From: Melieria omissa
Taxonomy: Eukaryota; Arthropoda; Insecta; Diptera; Ulidiidae
Direction: 5' to 3'
DNA length: 64,000 bases
Assembly: GCA_963971225.1 (NCBI GenBank)
Contig: OZ020269.1
Span: forward strand, 108,013,486 to 108,077,485
The notes beneath the pieces were generated by a model. It saw only the letters and a program-made list of their open reading frames with translations, searched no databases and had not been told where the DNA came from. Positions within the stretch are counted from its first letter, which is position 1. Each line of letters starts with the position of its first letter. The position numbers and the translations under genes were made by a program. Shown piece by piece: positions 35,480 to 46,900 of this stretch.

Positions 35480-36785
35480 TTCTCACATCTTTTGCCGTCA
35501 GTTCGATTCTTGCATTCCAAACATTCCTCGGCTACCTGCTCCTGGCGACAGTTTCCCGCGCCCATAAATCATCACGTTCGTCCTAATCTGCGGCTCATCG
35601 CTGGGCAAATGTGCGGTTGATTTCACTGCCAGCGCTGCGCATTGGCCGCGATCAGTTTAGATCCTTCGGTGGAATTTTATAAAACCACAAATGTGACCAA
35701 ACATGACGACCAGTTCAGGGGTCACGTACTCGCACATCGATCGGTAAATCACTGCATTTCAAAGCACAGCCGATAAATTTCCAAAGCGCGAATGCGTGCG
35801 TGAGCGCGTCGAGCACGTTCGCTCCTGCGGCGCAGGTGGCAAATCGTATGCAAGCGGCCGCCTGCAGTTTGGGGCTCGCCCTCAGGTCGCTTCGGAAACT
35901 CGATAGTCGTTTAGCATTAATTATCGCGCAGTTTGAGATATTCCCGCTAAGGCCGTGCTTTGCTTGTTGTTGTCATTGTTGCCACTCTTGTTGTTGCTGT
36001 TGGTGTTTCTGTTGTTCATTGGTGCCCTGACGTTGGGTGTGTGTAGCGCAGCTGACAGCGGGTTGTCACCAGCATCGTTGTACGCCCATCGCATGCCCAA
36101 CCATCTCTAACAACACCTACAACAATACTCGTAGCAACAACAACAATGACACGATGAACAATGAGCGCTCGTTCCTTTTGTTCGCCGTTGAGTTATTGCC
36201 AGATTGATCGCATTTATCGAACGCGCTTTCGATGTGAATTTGGTTAAAGGTATTTCTTATTGTTGCCTTGAAATTAATTGAATTGTTGCCTTTCGCTGGT
36301 TGTTTGTTGAAAATGGCGCACCAGAAAAAAAATTAACTCATTTTTATTAGTTGGCGCATTTGTTATTCATTTGAAATTGGTGACTGTCCGATCGGTCCAG
36401 GTTTCTCGTTGCGTCTCGCACAGCGTTGCTTACGGCGGACCACACACCGCTCCAAGGCGCATTTTAAGTATTAGTCAACTCTGATTCGGAATTTATATGG
36501 AAAAACGTTCCATGAAGCATGGGACGTTTCTCTATCTTAATGATATTTTATGGCGTCGCGGACAGCTACCAATTAATTTGGGCATAACGAAGCGGCCGTG
36601 AAGGCATTTCCGTTGGCCGGCAATGACCAACGCTGAGCTGGTTGCTTTGACAGATTTAGCTCGTCGACGAGCGATAATCGGAGCTCATTAGACGGTAGCT
36701 GGCAGTTCAGCTGATGGCTTTATTTCTTCGACGCAATAGTCGAATCGCGATGTTATCGGTGGCGAATACGAGCTGATTTATATTT
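35480..36785. other. Higher-complexity non-coding block
   Basis: Contains GTTGTT runs (about 35961-36016), CAACAA runs (about 36134-36146) and a hairpin at 36503-36529. Frames on both strands are short and featureless. It may be conserved regulatory DNA (inference). Confidence 0.35.
36503..36529. repeat. Short perfect-loop hairpin
   Basis: AAACGTTCCATG and CATGGGACGTTT are inverted copies (11 of 12 paired) around a 3-nt loop. It is the tightest hairpin noticed in this block; its role is unknown. Confidence 0.7.
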
Positions 36786-37359
36786 CAGGTTTACAATCAA
36801 AGGTTACTGAAAATTATTGTAAAAGCTCTGAAATTGGTTTGTTTATATGAAATCAAATAATTAAATATTTACAGAAAAATATAAAAAAAAAATAATCGAG
36901 AGATATAAAAATGTATTTGGTCTAAATAGTTTGCTAATTGGGGGAATATAAAACAATTAAAAAGTAAATCGCATTTTAACAAAAAATAAAAAAAAAATTA
37001 AAAGTTATAAAAGTTTACACTATAAAGTGTAGTAAAATAAAATCATTTATTTTTACATGAAGTTGAAGGCATAATTGGAATATTTCGATTCCGTACAAAT
37101 ATGCAACATTTGGTTCGATAGCTTGTTGACATTTTGATGGTAATTTGATTATGCCCCTTCCATATAAACCCTTGACCCTATTGGCAAAACACTGGGACAG
37201 TCATAACATCTTTCAGATTAACCACAAACCCTTTTTGAGGCAAATTTTTCACCAGCAAATCATTCAATTCCTCTCCTTTTGGCCAAATCTGACCATTTCT
37301 GGGCAAATACCTTCTTCATATCGTCCAATTGTTAATAGCACAGGATCGAATTAAGAGTT

Positions 37360-37595
37360 CAGTCGTAGGGAAGTAGTTCACACTGCAAAGTCTTCCTGAT
37401 AGTCAATCAGGATCGCCGCGATTTGACTGACTTCGCTTGACTTTCTTGTAAGTGATCCACTTTCATTGCCACTCACTCAGTCGTAGGGAAGTAGTTCACA
37501 CTGCAAAGCCTTCCTGATAGTCAATCAGGATCGCCGCGATTTGGCCAACTTCGCTTGACTTTCTTGTAAGTGATCCACTTTCATTGCCCGTCACC
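37360..37595. repeat. Tandem duplication, two copies of 118 bp
   Basis: CAGTCGTAGGGAAGTAGTTC starts at 37360 and at 37478. The copies differ at only a few sites, so the duplication is recent. Each copy holds an inverted pair CCTGATAG/CAATCAGG and the string TTGTAAGTGATCC. It lies about 150 bp from the mariner end at 37746, with no obvious link. Confidence 0.95.
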
Positions 37596-37745
37596 ATCCG
37601 CTTCTAAAATGGAAATAAGATTTCATGTCACTGTACCCGTTTCTCAAACTAGCAACTCTCATGGAAGTCAGTTAACCCTTTCGCTAAAATTTTTTACTGG
37701 GGAAGGTTATAATTTGAAATTAATCGATTTAGTCTTCTGTGCGGT

Positions 37746-38622
37746 TATACGAGGGTTGCCTTTTATATTTTTTCAAAAAGGATGAAAATGCATTTTGTTA
37801 TCATCAAAAATGGTTGTATTGCTTTCCAAGGTATTCTCCTTGAAGATTCAAACACTTTTGAATGCTTTCAAACCAATTGTCGAAGCACTTTTTCCACTCC
37901 AATTGAGACACCTCCAAAACATGGTTTTTGAATGCTTCAGCAGCATCTTCTGGCGATGAAAATCGTTGACCACGCAATTTGTTGTTTATGTGCTGGGATA
38001 AATAGAAGTCATTGGGTGCTTGGTCAGAGCTGTATGGCAGATGACCCATTAAATAGATGCTTTGGTCGATCAAATAGGCGGTTGTTTGAGACGATGTGTG
38101 AGAGCGCGCATTGTCCTGGTGAAGAATGATTCGGCATCGGCGGTTGTTTTTCCGTATTTCATTGAACATTTCTGTCCAACAAATTTTTGTGTACCACTCA
38201 AAATTTACCGTTCTATGTTGCTCTAATGACTCAAAATTTACCGTTCTATGTTGCTCTAATGACACAGTAGCCACTTGACCAGTTTTGCCGAAGAAACAGG
38301 CGACCATTTGCTTCGATGTGCTGCGTGCCCGAATAAATTCTGTTGCATTTGGCTCGTCTTGGAAGACCCACGCGATAGATTGCTGCTTTGTTTCGGGCTC
38401 ATATGCATATATCCATGATTCGTCACCTGCCAGGAGCTTATAAACGTCTTTCGAAGTGCCGTGATCGAATTTTTCCGTAATTTCTGTGCACCAATCGACA
38501 CGAGCCTTTTTTTGAGCGATCCAACGAAAACAAATCTTTCTGACAGCTAAATTTTCATGCGATATCGAATGCCAGCCCGTGGAACTAATGCCCAAGGATG
38601 CCTCTATCTTACGGTATGTCAC
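37746..38622 (-). mobile_element. mariner element, 5'-truncated copy
   Basis: The 3' terminus is present on the plus strand as TATACGAGGGTTGCC (from about 37747). No matching inverted copy (GGCAACCCTCGTA) is found to the right, where transposase similarity stops at about 38622. The element therefore lost its 5' end, including the N-terminal DNA-binding region. It belongs to a different mariner lineage from the copy at 9878: the termini and the protein are unlike. Confidence 0.88.
37804..38622 (-). pseudogene. mariner transposase, N-terminally truncated, with an 11-residue internal duplication
   Basis: About 270 codons read without a stop, from the second helix-turn-helix part (VTYRKIEASLGIS) to the C-terminus (NLQGEYLGKQ). 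The catalytic triad is present: LLAGDESW (first Asp), HQDNARSH (second Asp) and QAPNDFYL (third Asp), with 34 residues between the second and third as expected for mariner. A 33-bp tandem duplication (38196-38228 and 38229-38261) repeats SLEQHRTVNFE in frame. This duplication is not expected in the family and should disturb the fold. With the N-terminus missing it is very unlikely to be active, although the preserved frame suggests modest age. Confidence 0.9.
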
Positions 38623-38659
38623 TGCTGCTATATGACAACAAAACAACGAAAGAGTTAAG

Positions 38660-40160
38660 GCAGCTTCCAGTTTGGTAGCTCCCCACCATTGCTTTCGAAA
38701 AATTTGTTCAAAATTAATTAAAATTTTCTCTACATTTTTACTTACAAATTCCTTTCTCTAAACGACTGCAGTAAAACTTCAATGCCACTAGCTGCATAAA
38801 TTCTTTACGGCAACAAAATCTGAATTTTCCTAAATAAAGCAAAAAATTGCTGCGAGCTGCGGCAAATGTGCGGCGACCCCGTTCGCTCGCACTACTGGTC
38901 GCTGCTATTAGCCGGACTTGAAATGGCTAATAGTAAAAGTAACACAGGTGCACTACATGGCCAACAAAAACAGCAGCCGCAGCAACAACAACAGCAACAA
39001 CACTGGTAACAATAACCATAACAATCAAATTAGAGAGGAAAAAGCGGCGATAAAAAAAGGTTGTTGGCGGCAAAGGATTGATCAAGGGTCATAATTAGGG
39101 TTCGCTACTAACAACAACAACAAAATAATAGGACAAAAACAATTTTGAAAATATCAGAAAAGGGGTTGAGAGTTCACCATCTGTAAGCTGCTAGCTCAAA
39201 AATCTGACGCTCCAAATGAAAATGTGAAAATAGAAAATTTGTTCGAGCAGCCAAAAATGTTAAGTAAAACTAAACACAAAAAACTAAAAAAGGGGAAAAA
39301 TGAAAATGAAAACATTTCATTTGATTTTCACCGAAATTGACGCTATAAAAAATGTTTATGTTAATTAAATGTGAGGAGTTCGTTGACGTTGTGATGGTTG
39401 CAACAAACGCAGACATGTTAATCAAGTTGTTGTTGGGGCGCTGAGTTGTGTATGTGTGTGTACAAAGGATGCCCAAAGAATTGGTTTAAGCAAAGCTAGA
39501 AACTGAAGCTGAGTCAGTGTTCAACTGTTTCAGACTCTGTGCTGCATCGGAGCCACTAAGCGCATTCCACGTCATATTAATGCAACTAAAAGCCGACTTA
39601 CGAGGCAGCCAGACCGTCAAAATAACGACAGGCCGCAAAGATTTATTGTCATTTGACGCTGTAGACTGCAATTCGTTGTCTGCCCGATTTGGCGACTCTT
39701 GAAAATTTCTGCGCTTTGTTCGTTCGGCCGAAATACGCGTGTGAGCAGGTACAATGTTGGTCCTTGCTGTCGAACGCTGCGGTCAGATGTCGACAGTCGA
39801 ACATGCAGCAACCTAATTGGACTTTAACCTGCGGTCTTTTCGGCGGGATTACGTCTTTTGCATAGCGTTGTCTTTGTTGCAGTTGTTTTTACTTTGGAGT
39901 CGTTGTAATGTTTTATTTTCTTGTTGGCTGTAAATGCAACAAAGTAAACGCTGCGATAAGAATCAGTTGGATATTTGTGAAGATTAAAATCGAACATCGA
40001 TTTCATGGAATTGTGGGTTGTTGTCGACCACAATGGAGAGTTTTAGTCGAACGTGTGTGCTGGTAGCAATGAAAGAGAAATTTGCTTTCGCAAATTTATA
40101 TTTAAATGTTTTTCTTACACAAACACAAAAACCATATTCAGCAGTTTTGGCTTCTATAAA
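38660..40160. other. Non-coding DNA
   Basis: Mixed composition with CAG/CAA runs (about 38970-39002, 39108-39122). No frame with protein character and no splice pairs were seen. It ends at the large pentanucleotide array. Confidence 0.5.
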
Positions 40161-41443
40161 ATTTTAGTTTATTTTATTTTATTTTATTTTATTTTTTATT
40201 GTTTTATATTATTTTAAATTATTTAATTTTATTTAATTTTATATAATTTTATTTTATTTTATTTTATTTTATTTTATTATATTTTATTTTAAATTATTTC
40301 ATTTTATTTTATTTTATTTTATTTTATTTTATTTTATTTTATTTTATTCTACTTTATTTTATTTCATTTTATTTTATTTTATTTTATTTTATTTTATTTT
40401 ATTTTATTTTATTTTATTTTATTTTATTTTATTTTATTTTATTTTATTTTATTTTATTTTATTTTATTTTATTTTATTTTATTTTATTTGATTTTACTTT
40501 ATTTTATTTTATTTTATTTTATTTTATTTGATTTTACTTTATTTTATTTTATTTTATTTTATTTTATTTTATTTTATTTTATTTTATTTTATTTTATTTT
40601 ATTTTATTTTATTTTATTTTATTTTATTATATTTTATTTTAAATTATTTTATTTTATTTTATTTTATTCTACTTTATTTTATTTTATTTTATTTTATTTT
40701 ATTTTATTTTATTTTATTTTATTTTATTTTATTTTATTTTATTTTATTCTACTTTATTTTATTTTATTTTATTTTATTTTATTTTATTTTATTTTATTTT
40801 ATTTTATTTTATTTTATTTTATTTTATTTTATTTTATTTTATTTTATTTTATTTTATTTTATTTTATTTTATTTGATTTTACTTTATTTTATTTTATTTT
40901 ATTTTATTTTATTTTATTTTATTTTATTTTATTTTATTTTATTTTATTTTATTTTATTTTATTTTATTTTATTTTATTTTATTTTATTTTATTTTATTTT
41001 ATTTTATTCTACTTTATTTTATTTTATTTTATTTTATTTTATTTTATTTTATTTTATTTTATTTTATTTTATTTTATTTTATTTTATTTTATTTTATTTT
41101 ATTTTATTTTATTTGATTTTATTTGATTTTACTTTATTTTATTTTATTTTATTTTATTTTATTTTATTTTATTTTATTTTATTTTATTTTATTTTATTTT
41201 ATTTTATTTTATTTTATTTTATTTTATTTTATTTTATTTTATTTTATTTTATTTTATTTTATTTTATTTTATTTTATTTTATTTTATTTTATTTTATTTT
41301 ATTTTATTTTATTTTATTTTATTTTATTTTATTTTATTTTATTTTATTTTATTTTATTTTATTTTATTTTATTTTATTTTATTTTATTTTATTTTATTTT
41401 ATTTTATTTTATTTTATTTTATTTTATTTTATTTTATTTTATT
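40161..41443. repeat. Very long (ATTTT)n array, about 1.28 kb
   Basis: About 255 pentanucleotide units with few substitutions. Variant units recur in a patterned way. ATTTG+ATTTTACTTT occurs at about 40486, 40526, 40871 and 41116. ATTCTACTTT occurs at about 40346, 40666, 40746 and 41006. ATTAT..AAATT occurs at about 40276 and 40626. This indicates expansion by duplication of blocks (40, 80 and about 350 bp), not only unit slippage. Translated frames (F-I-L-F-Y strings over 300 codons) are not genes. Confidence 0.97.
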
Positions 41444-41454
41444 ACAAATTAAAC

Positions 41455-41745
41455 GCTTCTGATTAATTTGGATACCTGGACATAAGAGGGGAATCAAGGA
41501 AGTGAATTTTACTGCCAAAGAGTCTGTCAGCTTTCCAGGGGAGCACTGATGCCGCTGCAAGTGCTTCACAGTCAACTAGAGAAACATTTGGCAGGAAAAC
41601 GGAGGTAAGGGGAAATAACATAAGCACCTATGAGGAAAGAGACGTGAGATTTGGACTGACTCTTCCTGGAAAAGAATGCAGAGCCATAATAGATGCAGTT
41701 AGGGAACCAGTGGCATACACAAGACGTCATTTTTGGGTATTCTGT
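41455..41745 (+). pseudogene. LINE fragment: end of RNase H domain
   Basis: Just after the pentanucleotide array the plus strand reads LIWIPGHKRGIKEVNFTAKE, matching the (V/I)WVPGH...GNExADxLAK end of LINE RNase H domains. The final catalytic Asp position is lost (NFTAKE), and a stop follows shortly. Later, EERDVRFGLTLPGKECRAI may be more C-terminal sequence in another frame. This is an old fragment. Confidence 0.55.
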
Positions 41746-41751
41746 ACTCAT

Positions 41752-42205
41752 CTTACTTACTTACTTAACTGGCCATAACAACCCGTTATCGGGTTACGGC
41801 CTGCCGCAAAACTTCTCTCCAGGCGCCTCTGCTTCGCGCGCGCCTTCTCCAGTTGGTCACACCAAGAGATACCAGGGCCTCTGGTTCGTATGCGATAGTC
41901 GTCACCAACCCGAACAGGGCCGAAGATTTTGCGAAGCACCTTCCTCTCGAACAGTCCAAGGGCCGCTATGTCGTTTCGTGTCATTGTCCATGCTTCAGCG
42001 CCATAGAGGAGCACGGGCAAGATAAGCGTCCTATAGAGTGAAAGTTTTGTCGGTCGAGAGAGGTCTCTACTTCTCAATTGCCTACCGAGACCGTAGTAGC
42101 ACTTGTTGCAAGAGTAATCAATCCTTCGATTTATCTCCAGGCTGACATCATTGCTACTGTTGATGGCGGTGCCAAGGTAGACGAATTCCTTGACAATGAT
42201 TGAGA
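41752..42205 (-). pseudogene. 3' fragment of a second LINE type (RTE-like), RT C-terminal end
   Basis: Minus-strand translation gives KEFVYLGTAINSSNDVSLEI, NRRIDYSCNKCYYGLGRQL, then TKLSLYRTLILPVLLYGAEAW and FERKVLRKIFGP. This is the post-catalytic RT segment of a LINE unlike the I/LOA-type copies in this window. It ends at its 3' side in a tetranucleotide tail (TAAGTAAGTAAGTA on the minus strand, about 41748-41765), as RTE-clade elements do. No RNase H is present. Clade assignment is inference. Confidence 0.75.
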
Positions 42206-42209
42206 TTTT

Positions 42210-42925
42210 AAACCTTCAAAATATTTCTTATTTTTACATAAAATTTAAATAACGAACAACAACAGCTGCAGAACATCCAAAGATAATGAAAACTCTGAAA
42301 CCCCTTCTGTACTACTGCCCAGTCAACTTTAGAACTCGCTGGACTTTCTTAGATGTGGCAACTATTATTCAGTGTCTGAACAGGTCGTTAAGCAATGCTT
42401 CAAACCTCTATGAAGATTCGTCAAAGGTACTAACACACCTAAAATTCGACAAGAACTTCGCCTTAGAACTTTGAAATAGAATACAATTCAGATGTATGAA
42501 CCTACAGATTGAGATCCAAAACATGTATGTTTTCCTTAACTAACATATTTTTGTCCTGAAAGTTCAAAAGAGGAGACATTTGTAATTTTGTTATAAGGAG
42601 ACAATTTTCCTCGTTCAGTTGATGCCCATTACTTCATCAATACGCAACCGCAAATATTATAAAAAAATCTTTGATTTGTGTATGTCCTTGAAACTTCAAA
42701 GTCCTTTAAAAAGGATTTTGAGTCAGAAAATGAAAAACTGACTATGCCAAGTTACTATAAATGACCTCTAGTTTCACGTCAATATCAACATTTGGATGGG
42801 CTTCGACAAAAATGTTTTTTTTTGTCGCACGGTGTAATAAATGGTTGGTTCTGAATATTTGCTCAAATAATATATCTTTTGTTTTAGATCTTATACACCA
42901 GAGGAGATAATTTATTTTAATAATA
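42210..42925. other. AT-rich non-coding DNA
   Basis: No convincing gene, repeat or splice signal was noticed between the RTE-like fragment and the SINE. Confidence 0.5.
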
Positions 42926-42930
42926 ATAAT

Positions 42931-43235
42931 TGATTGGCACGACAGCCCGCTTACGCCTAGCTTCCCGCAACCACCCGTGTTGTGCGTGTGAATTTTGTAC
43001 GCGGGTGGAAGGGACCTACAGTTTTATGCCGGTTCCGAACGGCAGGTTGGGAGCTTTTTCATAGGCAATTTTTACTCTCAGAGGTTCACCATTTCCAGCT
43101 GAGAGGACAGCCACCGAAAGAGAAAACGAGTTTCCCGTTATTTTTTTTAGGTGTTACTACATGCAGAATTCGAACTTGCGTCGCTCTTCATGCAACTCGC
43201 TGGACCGCGCACTAACCAACTGAGCCACGGCGGCT
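42931..43235 (-). mobile_element. tRNA-derived SINE, copy 1 (full length)
   Basis: On the minus strand it starts AGCCGCCGTGGCTCAGTTGG, with box A TGGCTCAGTTGG and box B AAGTTCGAATTC about 40 nt further on: an RNA polymerase III promoter of tRNA origin. A body of about 200 bp follows, including 'CCTCTCAGCTGGAAATGG' and 'GCCGTTCGGAACCGGCAT'. It ends in an ATT repeat tail (42917-42931). The same sequence recurs at 61926-62147. A short ATTTTA on both sides may be a target duplication but is too weak in AT-rich DNA. Confidence 0.85.
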
Positions 43236-43495
43236 ATTTTATGTATTAAAAATATCATTCGAAAATTTATGATTTTGGAAAATCGTCGAAAATGTAATTT
43301 TTTGCAACTTTCACCTTCAGTAAATCTCATCTGATTTGGACAATCTGTATATAGCTGGAAAGGCTAAGGTATTCCGAATCGGATGATTCGTTTACGAGAT
43401 ATGTGTTTATAACTGAAACAACAGGAAATAACTGGTTTTTCTAAGAATTTTTGAAAATGCTTTTTAAAAACTTTTTTTGAAAATAGAATTGAATT

Positions 43496-43508
43496 TAGTC
43501 TAGAAAAT
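43496..43508. repeat. Target-site duplication (left) of the LINE
   Basis: TAGTCTAGAAAAT here is identical to 47612-47624. The 13-bp direct repeat defines the ends of the retrotransposon insertion. Confidence 0.95.
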
Positions 43509-43528
43509 TGTATCAACGGTTCGGAAAG

Positions 43529-43984
43529 ATGTCTTGGGGGACGGGTAGTGTTTACCTGCGCCTCAAAAAACGTCATCCGAAAGACGGGAATGAAAACACT
43601 CTGAAGCCAGGTGAAGCAGAAAAGGATCTTGGGCCGGAACCCATGACCGACGCTACTATCATGCTTCGGCTAGACGACGGGAAGATTGACGAGATGGAGG
43701 TTGAGACGGGTGGAGTGTCGGCGGTGACAGCCACACCCACCTTGAAGGACACTGTACCTTCTGAAGGGAAAGGTCCTACAAATCAACCTCAAGGTGAAGC
43801 TGAAAAGGATCTTGGGCTTGAACCCATGACCGACGCTACTTTCATGCTTCGGCTTGGTGACGGGAAGATTGACGAGACGGAGGTTGAGACGGGTGGAGTG
43901 TCGGCGGTGACAGCCACACCAACCCTGAAGGACACTGTACCTTCTGAAGGGAAAGGTCCTACAAATCAACCTCCACCACAGTAA
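43529..43984 (+). CDS. Upstream frame (ORF1-like) of the LINE, with a duplicated 61-residue unit
   Basis: A frame of 151 codons from ATG 43529; it is open back to the target duplication. A 183-bp unit, from GGTGAAGC at 43610 to the next copy at 43793, is repeated in frame, giving two 61-residue segments that start GEAEKDLG and contain EPMTDAT, DGKIDE, EVETGGVSAVTATPTLKDTV. The sequence is acidic and carries none of the CCHC knuckles typical of LINE ORF1 proteins, so this is probably only part of ORF1 or its remnant. The stop (43982-43984) lies inside ORF2, which is in the +1 frame. The duplicated unit includes DNA that encodes the N-terminal residues of ORF2. Confidence 0.6.
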   Translation: MSWGTGSVYLRLKKRHPKDGNENTLKPGEAEKDLGPEPMTDATIMLRLDDGKIDEMEVETGGVSAVTATPTLKDTVPSEGKGPTNQPQGEAEKDLGLEPMTDATFMLRLGDGKIDETEVETGGVSAVTATPTLKDTVPSEGKGPTNQPPPQ

Positions 43985-46900
43985 GGTGGCTTCAGCTGAG
44001 CTCCTTCTCACACTAGAGGAGGGCAGCTACGACGTGGCCCTAATCCAGGAACCCTGGCTTTCCTCCGGAAATAAGGTTTCAGGGTTAGGGTCCACGAACT
44101 ATAATCTTTTCCATGCAACAACGGTAGGTAAGATTCGATCTGCCATCCTTGTTAGGAAGGATATTAACGCATATCTTCTACCTAATTTCAGTTCTGATGA
44201 CCTGACGGTGGTCGCCATCGAAGGGGACGACAAGCTTAGACTTGTGGCCTCGTGCTATATGGCCCACGACGTCGAGGCACCCCCCACAGAACTACAGCAC
44301 CTGACGGAAGAGGTCCTCAGACAAGGTTTCGACGCCGTGGTAGGTGCGGATGCCAATTCGCACCACCCTCAGTGGGGAAGCAAGGACACGAACGAACGGG
44401 GTGAGTCCCTCTTTAACTTTATATTACAAAACAATGTAGATATAGCTAATAGAGGGAACATCCCAACTTTCAAGGGTCCGACGTCGGAAGACGTATTGGA
44501 CATTACTTTTTCTTACGGGGCAGATACCTGGATCTCGGATTGGAGGGTGCTGGAAAGACCCTCCTTCTCTGATCACAGCTACATACACTTTACGGTCAAC
44601 TTTAAACCGTTGCGTACAGTAAGGGTCTTCAGGAACCCCCGGAATACGGACTGGGATCTGTATGCAAATCGGTTAAAGACTCATCTGAGTAATGCCTCTC
44701 AGACTCTCTCCAGGTCGGACGTTGAGGCTAAGGCGAAACTCCTAACGTCAAAGATCCTACTTGCTTACCACGAATCCTGCCCGCCCTCAAGGCCGGTAGG
44801 ACGAAAATCCTATCCGCCCTGGTGGAGCAAGGACATTGGTAGGCAAAGAAGAGAACTTAGAGAGTTTTTCAAACTGGCCAAACTTGCCGACTGTGCGGAG
44901 TGTTGGAGAGAGTACAAGACACTACTTCACTCCTACAAACAAGAGATACGGAGGGCCAAAAGAAGCTCCTGGCAGAACTTCTGTGGAAGTATGGACAAGA
45001 CCTCCGAGGCATCCAGACTTCGGAAGATACTCGCCAAATCCCCCCCTATACCATCACTCATCCGCAAAGAATCTGGAGAATGGACCAAGGATGGCAAGGA
45101 GACGCTTGAGGCACTTATGGAAGCCCACTTTCCTGGCTGTTCAGAGGTTCCCGACTCAGTCTCAACTGCACTCGGCACAGAGCAAGGGAATTGTGAGGGC
45201 CTAATCACCACATCCAGACTTCGATGGGCTTTGGGCTCTTTCGATCCCTTCAAATCCCCGGGTCCGGACGGCATTTTTCCCGCGCTTCTGCAAAAGGGAA
45301 GTGCTGTTCTGATACCGTGGCTCAAGGACGTTTTCAGGAGCTGTCTGAGACTGAACTATGTACCGATGGACTGGCGATTATCAAGGGTTGTATTTTTGCC
45401 GAAATCAAGTAAAAGCAGCCATTTGTATCCGAAGGACTATCGGCCCATCAGCCTCACCTCGTTTATACTGAAGACCTTTGAAAGACTGCTAGACTCGTTT
45501 ATTAAGGAAAGGGTTCCACCTGGCCTGATATCAACGAACCAACACGCCTATATGAAAGGCAAGTCAACGGAGACAGCACTTCATCAGGTGGTTTTTCAGA
45601 TAGAAAAAGCTTTTCACTACGGAGAATACGCGCTGGGAGCCTTCCTCGACATATCAGGGGCTTTCAACAATGTCTCCACAGAGGCATTGTTGGAAGGCCT
45701 TGCATCAATTGGGGTGCACCCACCCATACAGGACTGGATTGGTAATCTGTTGAATTGCCGTACAGTGGTAGCGGAGTGGGGCGCAACAACCATGACGAGG
45801 AAGGCGAACAGGGGCACCCCCCAGGGGGGTGTGCTCTCTCCGTTACTATGGAATCTAGTCGTTAACAAGATCCTTTTAAAGCTGAGGGACGGGGGGCCAA
45901 GGCTAACCGCATATGCGGATGACCTCGCCGTTGTCGTCTCAGGCAGGTGTCTCACCTCAATGAGCCAAGTACTCGAGAGGACACTGAAAGTGATTAACAA
46001 CTGGGCAAAGACTGTGGGACTGGAAACAAACCCAGACAAGACGGACTTAGTTCTTTTTACAACAAAGTACAAGATCCCAACCTGGCTTCCTCCCAAACTG
46101 AACAACACCACACTCACCCCCAAAACATCTACTAAGTACCTAGGAGTCATCTTGGATAATAAACTGTCGTGGAAATTGAATGTGGAAGACAGGAAAAGGA
46201 AAGCCTTGAACGCCTTATACGCTTGCAGGAAAATGCTCGGTAAGACTTGGGGCTTATCCCCCCGTCTCACACATTGGATTTACACTGCAGTGATTAGACC
46301 CATTATGCTCTACGGGATCATAGTATGGTGGACTGCGGTGGATAAGAAGACCTATGCCAAAAGACTCGAGACTGTACAGAGAGCCGCTGGGTTGTGTATA
46401 ACAGGCGCAATGCGCACCACTCCGACAGCGGCACTGGACAAAATCTTGGGATTTTATCCAATTGGTCTGACTGCGAAAAGCGTCGCTAAAAAGGCGGCGC
46501 TTAGACTTAAGGTAACTGGACAGCTCACGCTACGACATTACGGCCACAGCAGGTTACACGCAGGGGTGAGCGAAAGCTCAGACTACGCCGTACCTCAAGC
46601 CAATTTCAACTTCAAACTCCACGTGATCCTAGAACCGGATGGGTGGCGACAGGGGCTCGAGCCCGGCCGTCAATCCTATAACCTGTTCACGGATGGATCC
46701 AAGATGACAGAGGGAGTGGGATCTGCAGTTTTCTGTCCGGAACTTGACCTTCAACAGTCTTTCCGGCTCCCGGACTACTGCAGCATCTTCCAAGCAGAGG
46801 TACACGCTGCCACAAGAGCGGCGCAACTAGCAATGGGTCGCACCCCTCCAGACTCTCGAATAAACATCTATATCGACAGCCAAGCAGCCATAAAAGCAGC

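Noticed and set aside
40488..41466. Open frames over 300 codons of FILFY repeats
   Set aside because: Same reason: pentanucleotide array, not a membrane protein gene.
43160..43235. tRNA gene on the minus strand
   Set aside because: Boxes A and B are present, but the cloverleaf stems do not pair and the sequence continues into a repeated body; it is the head of a SINE.
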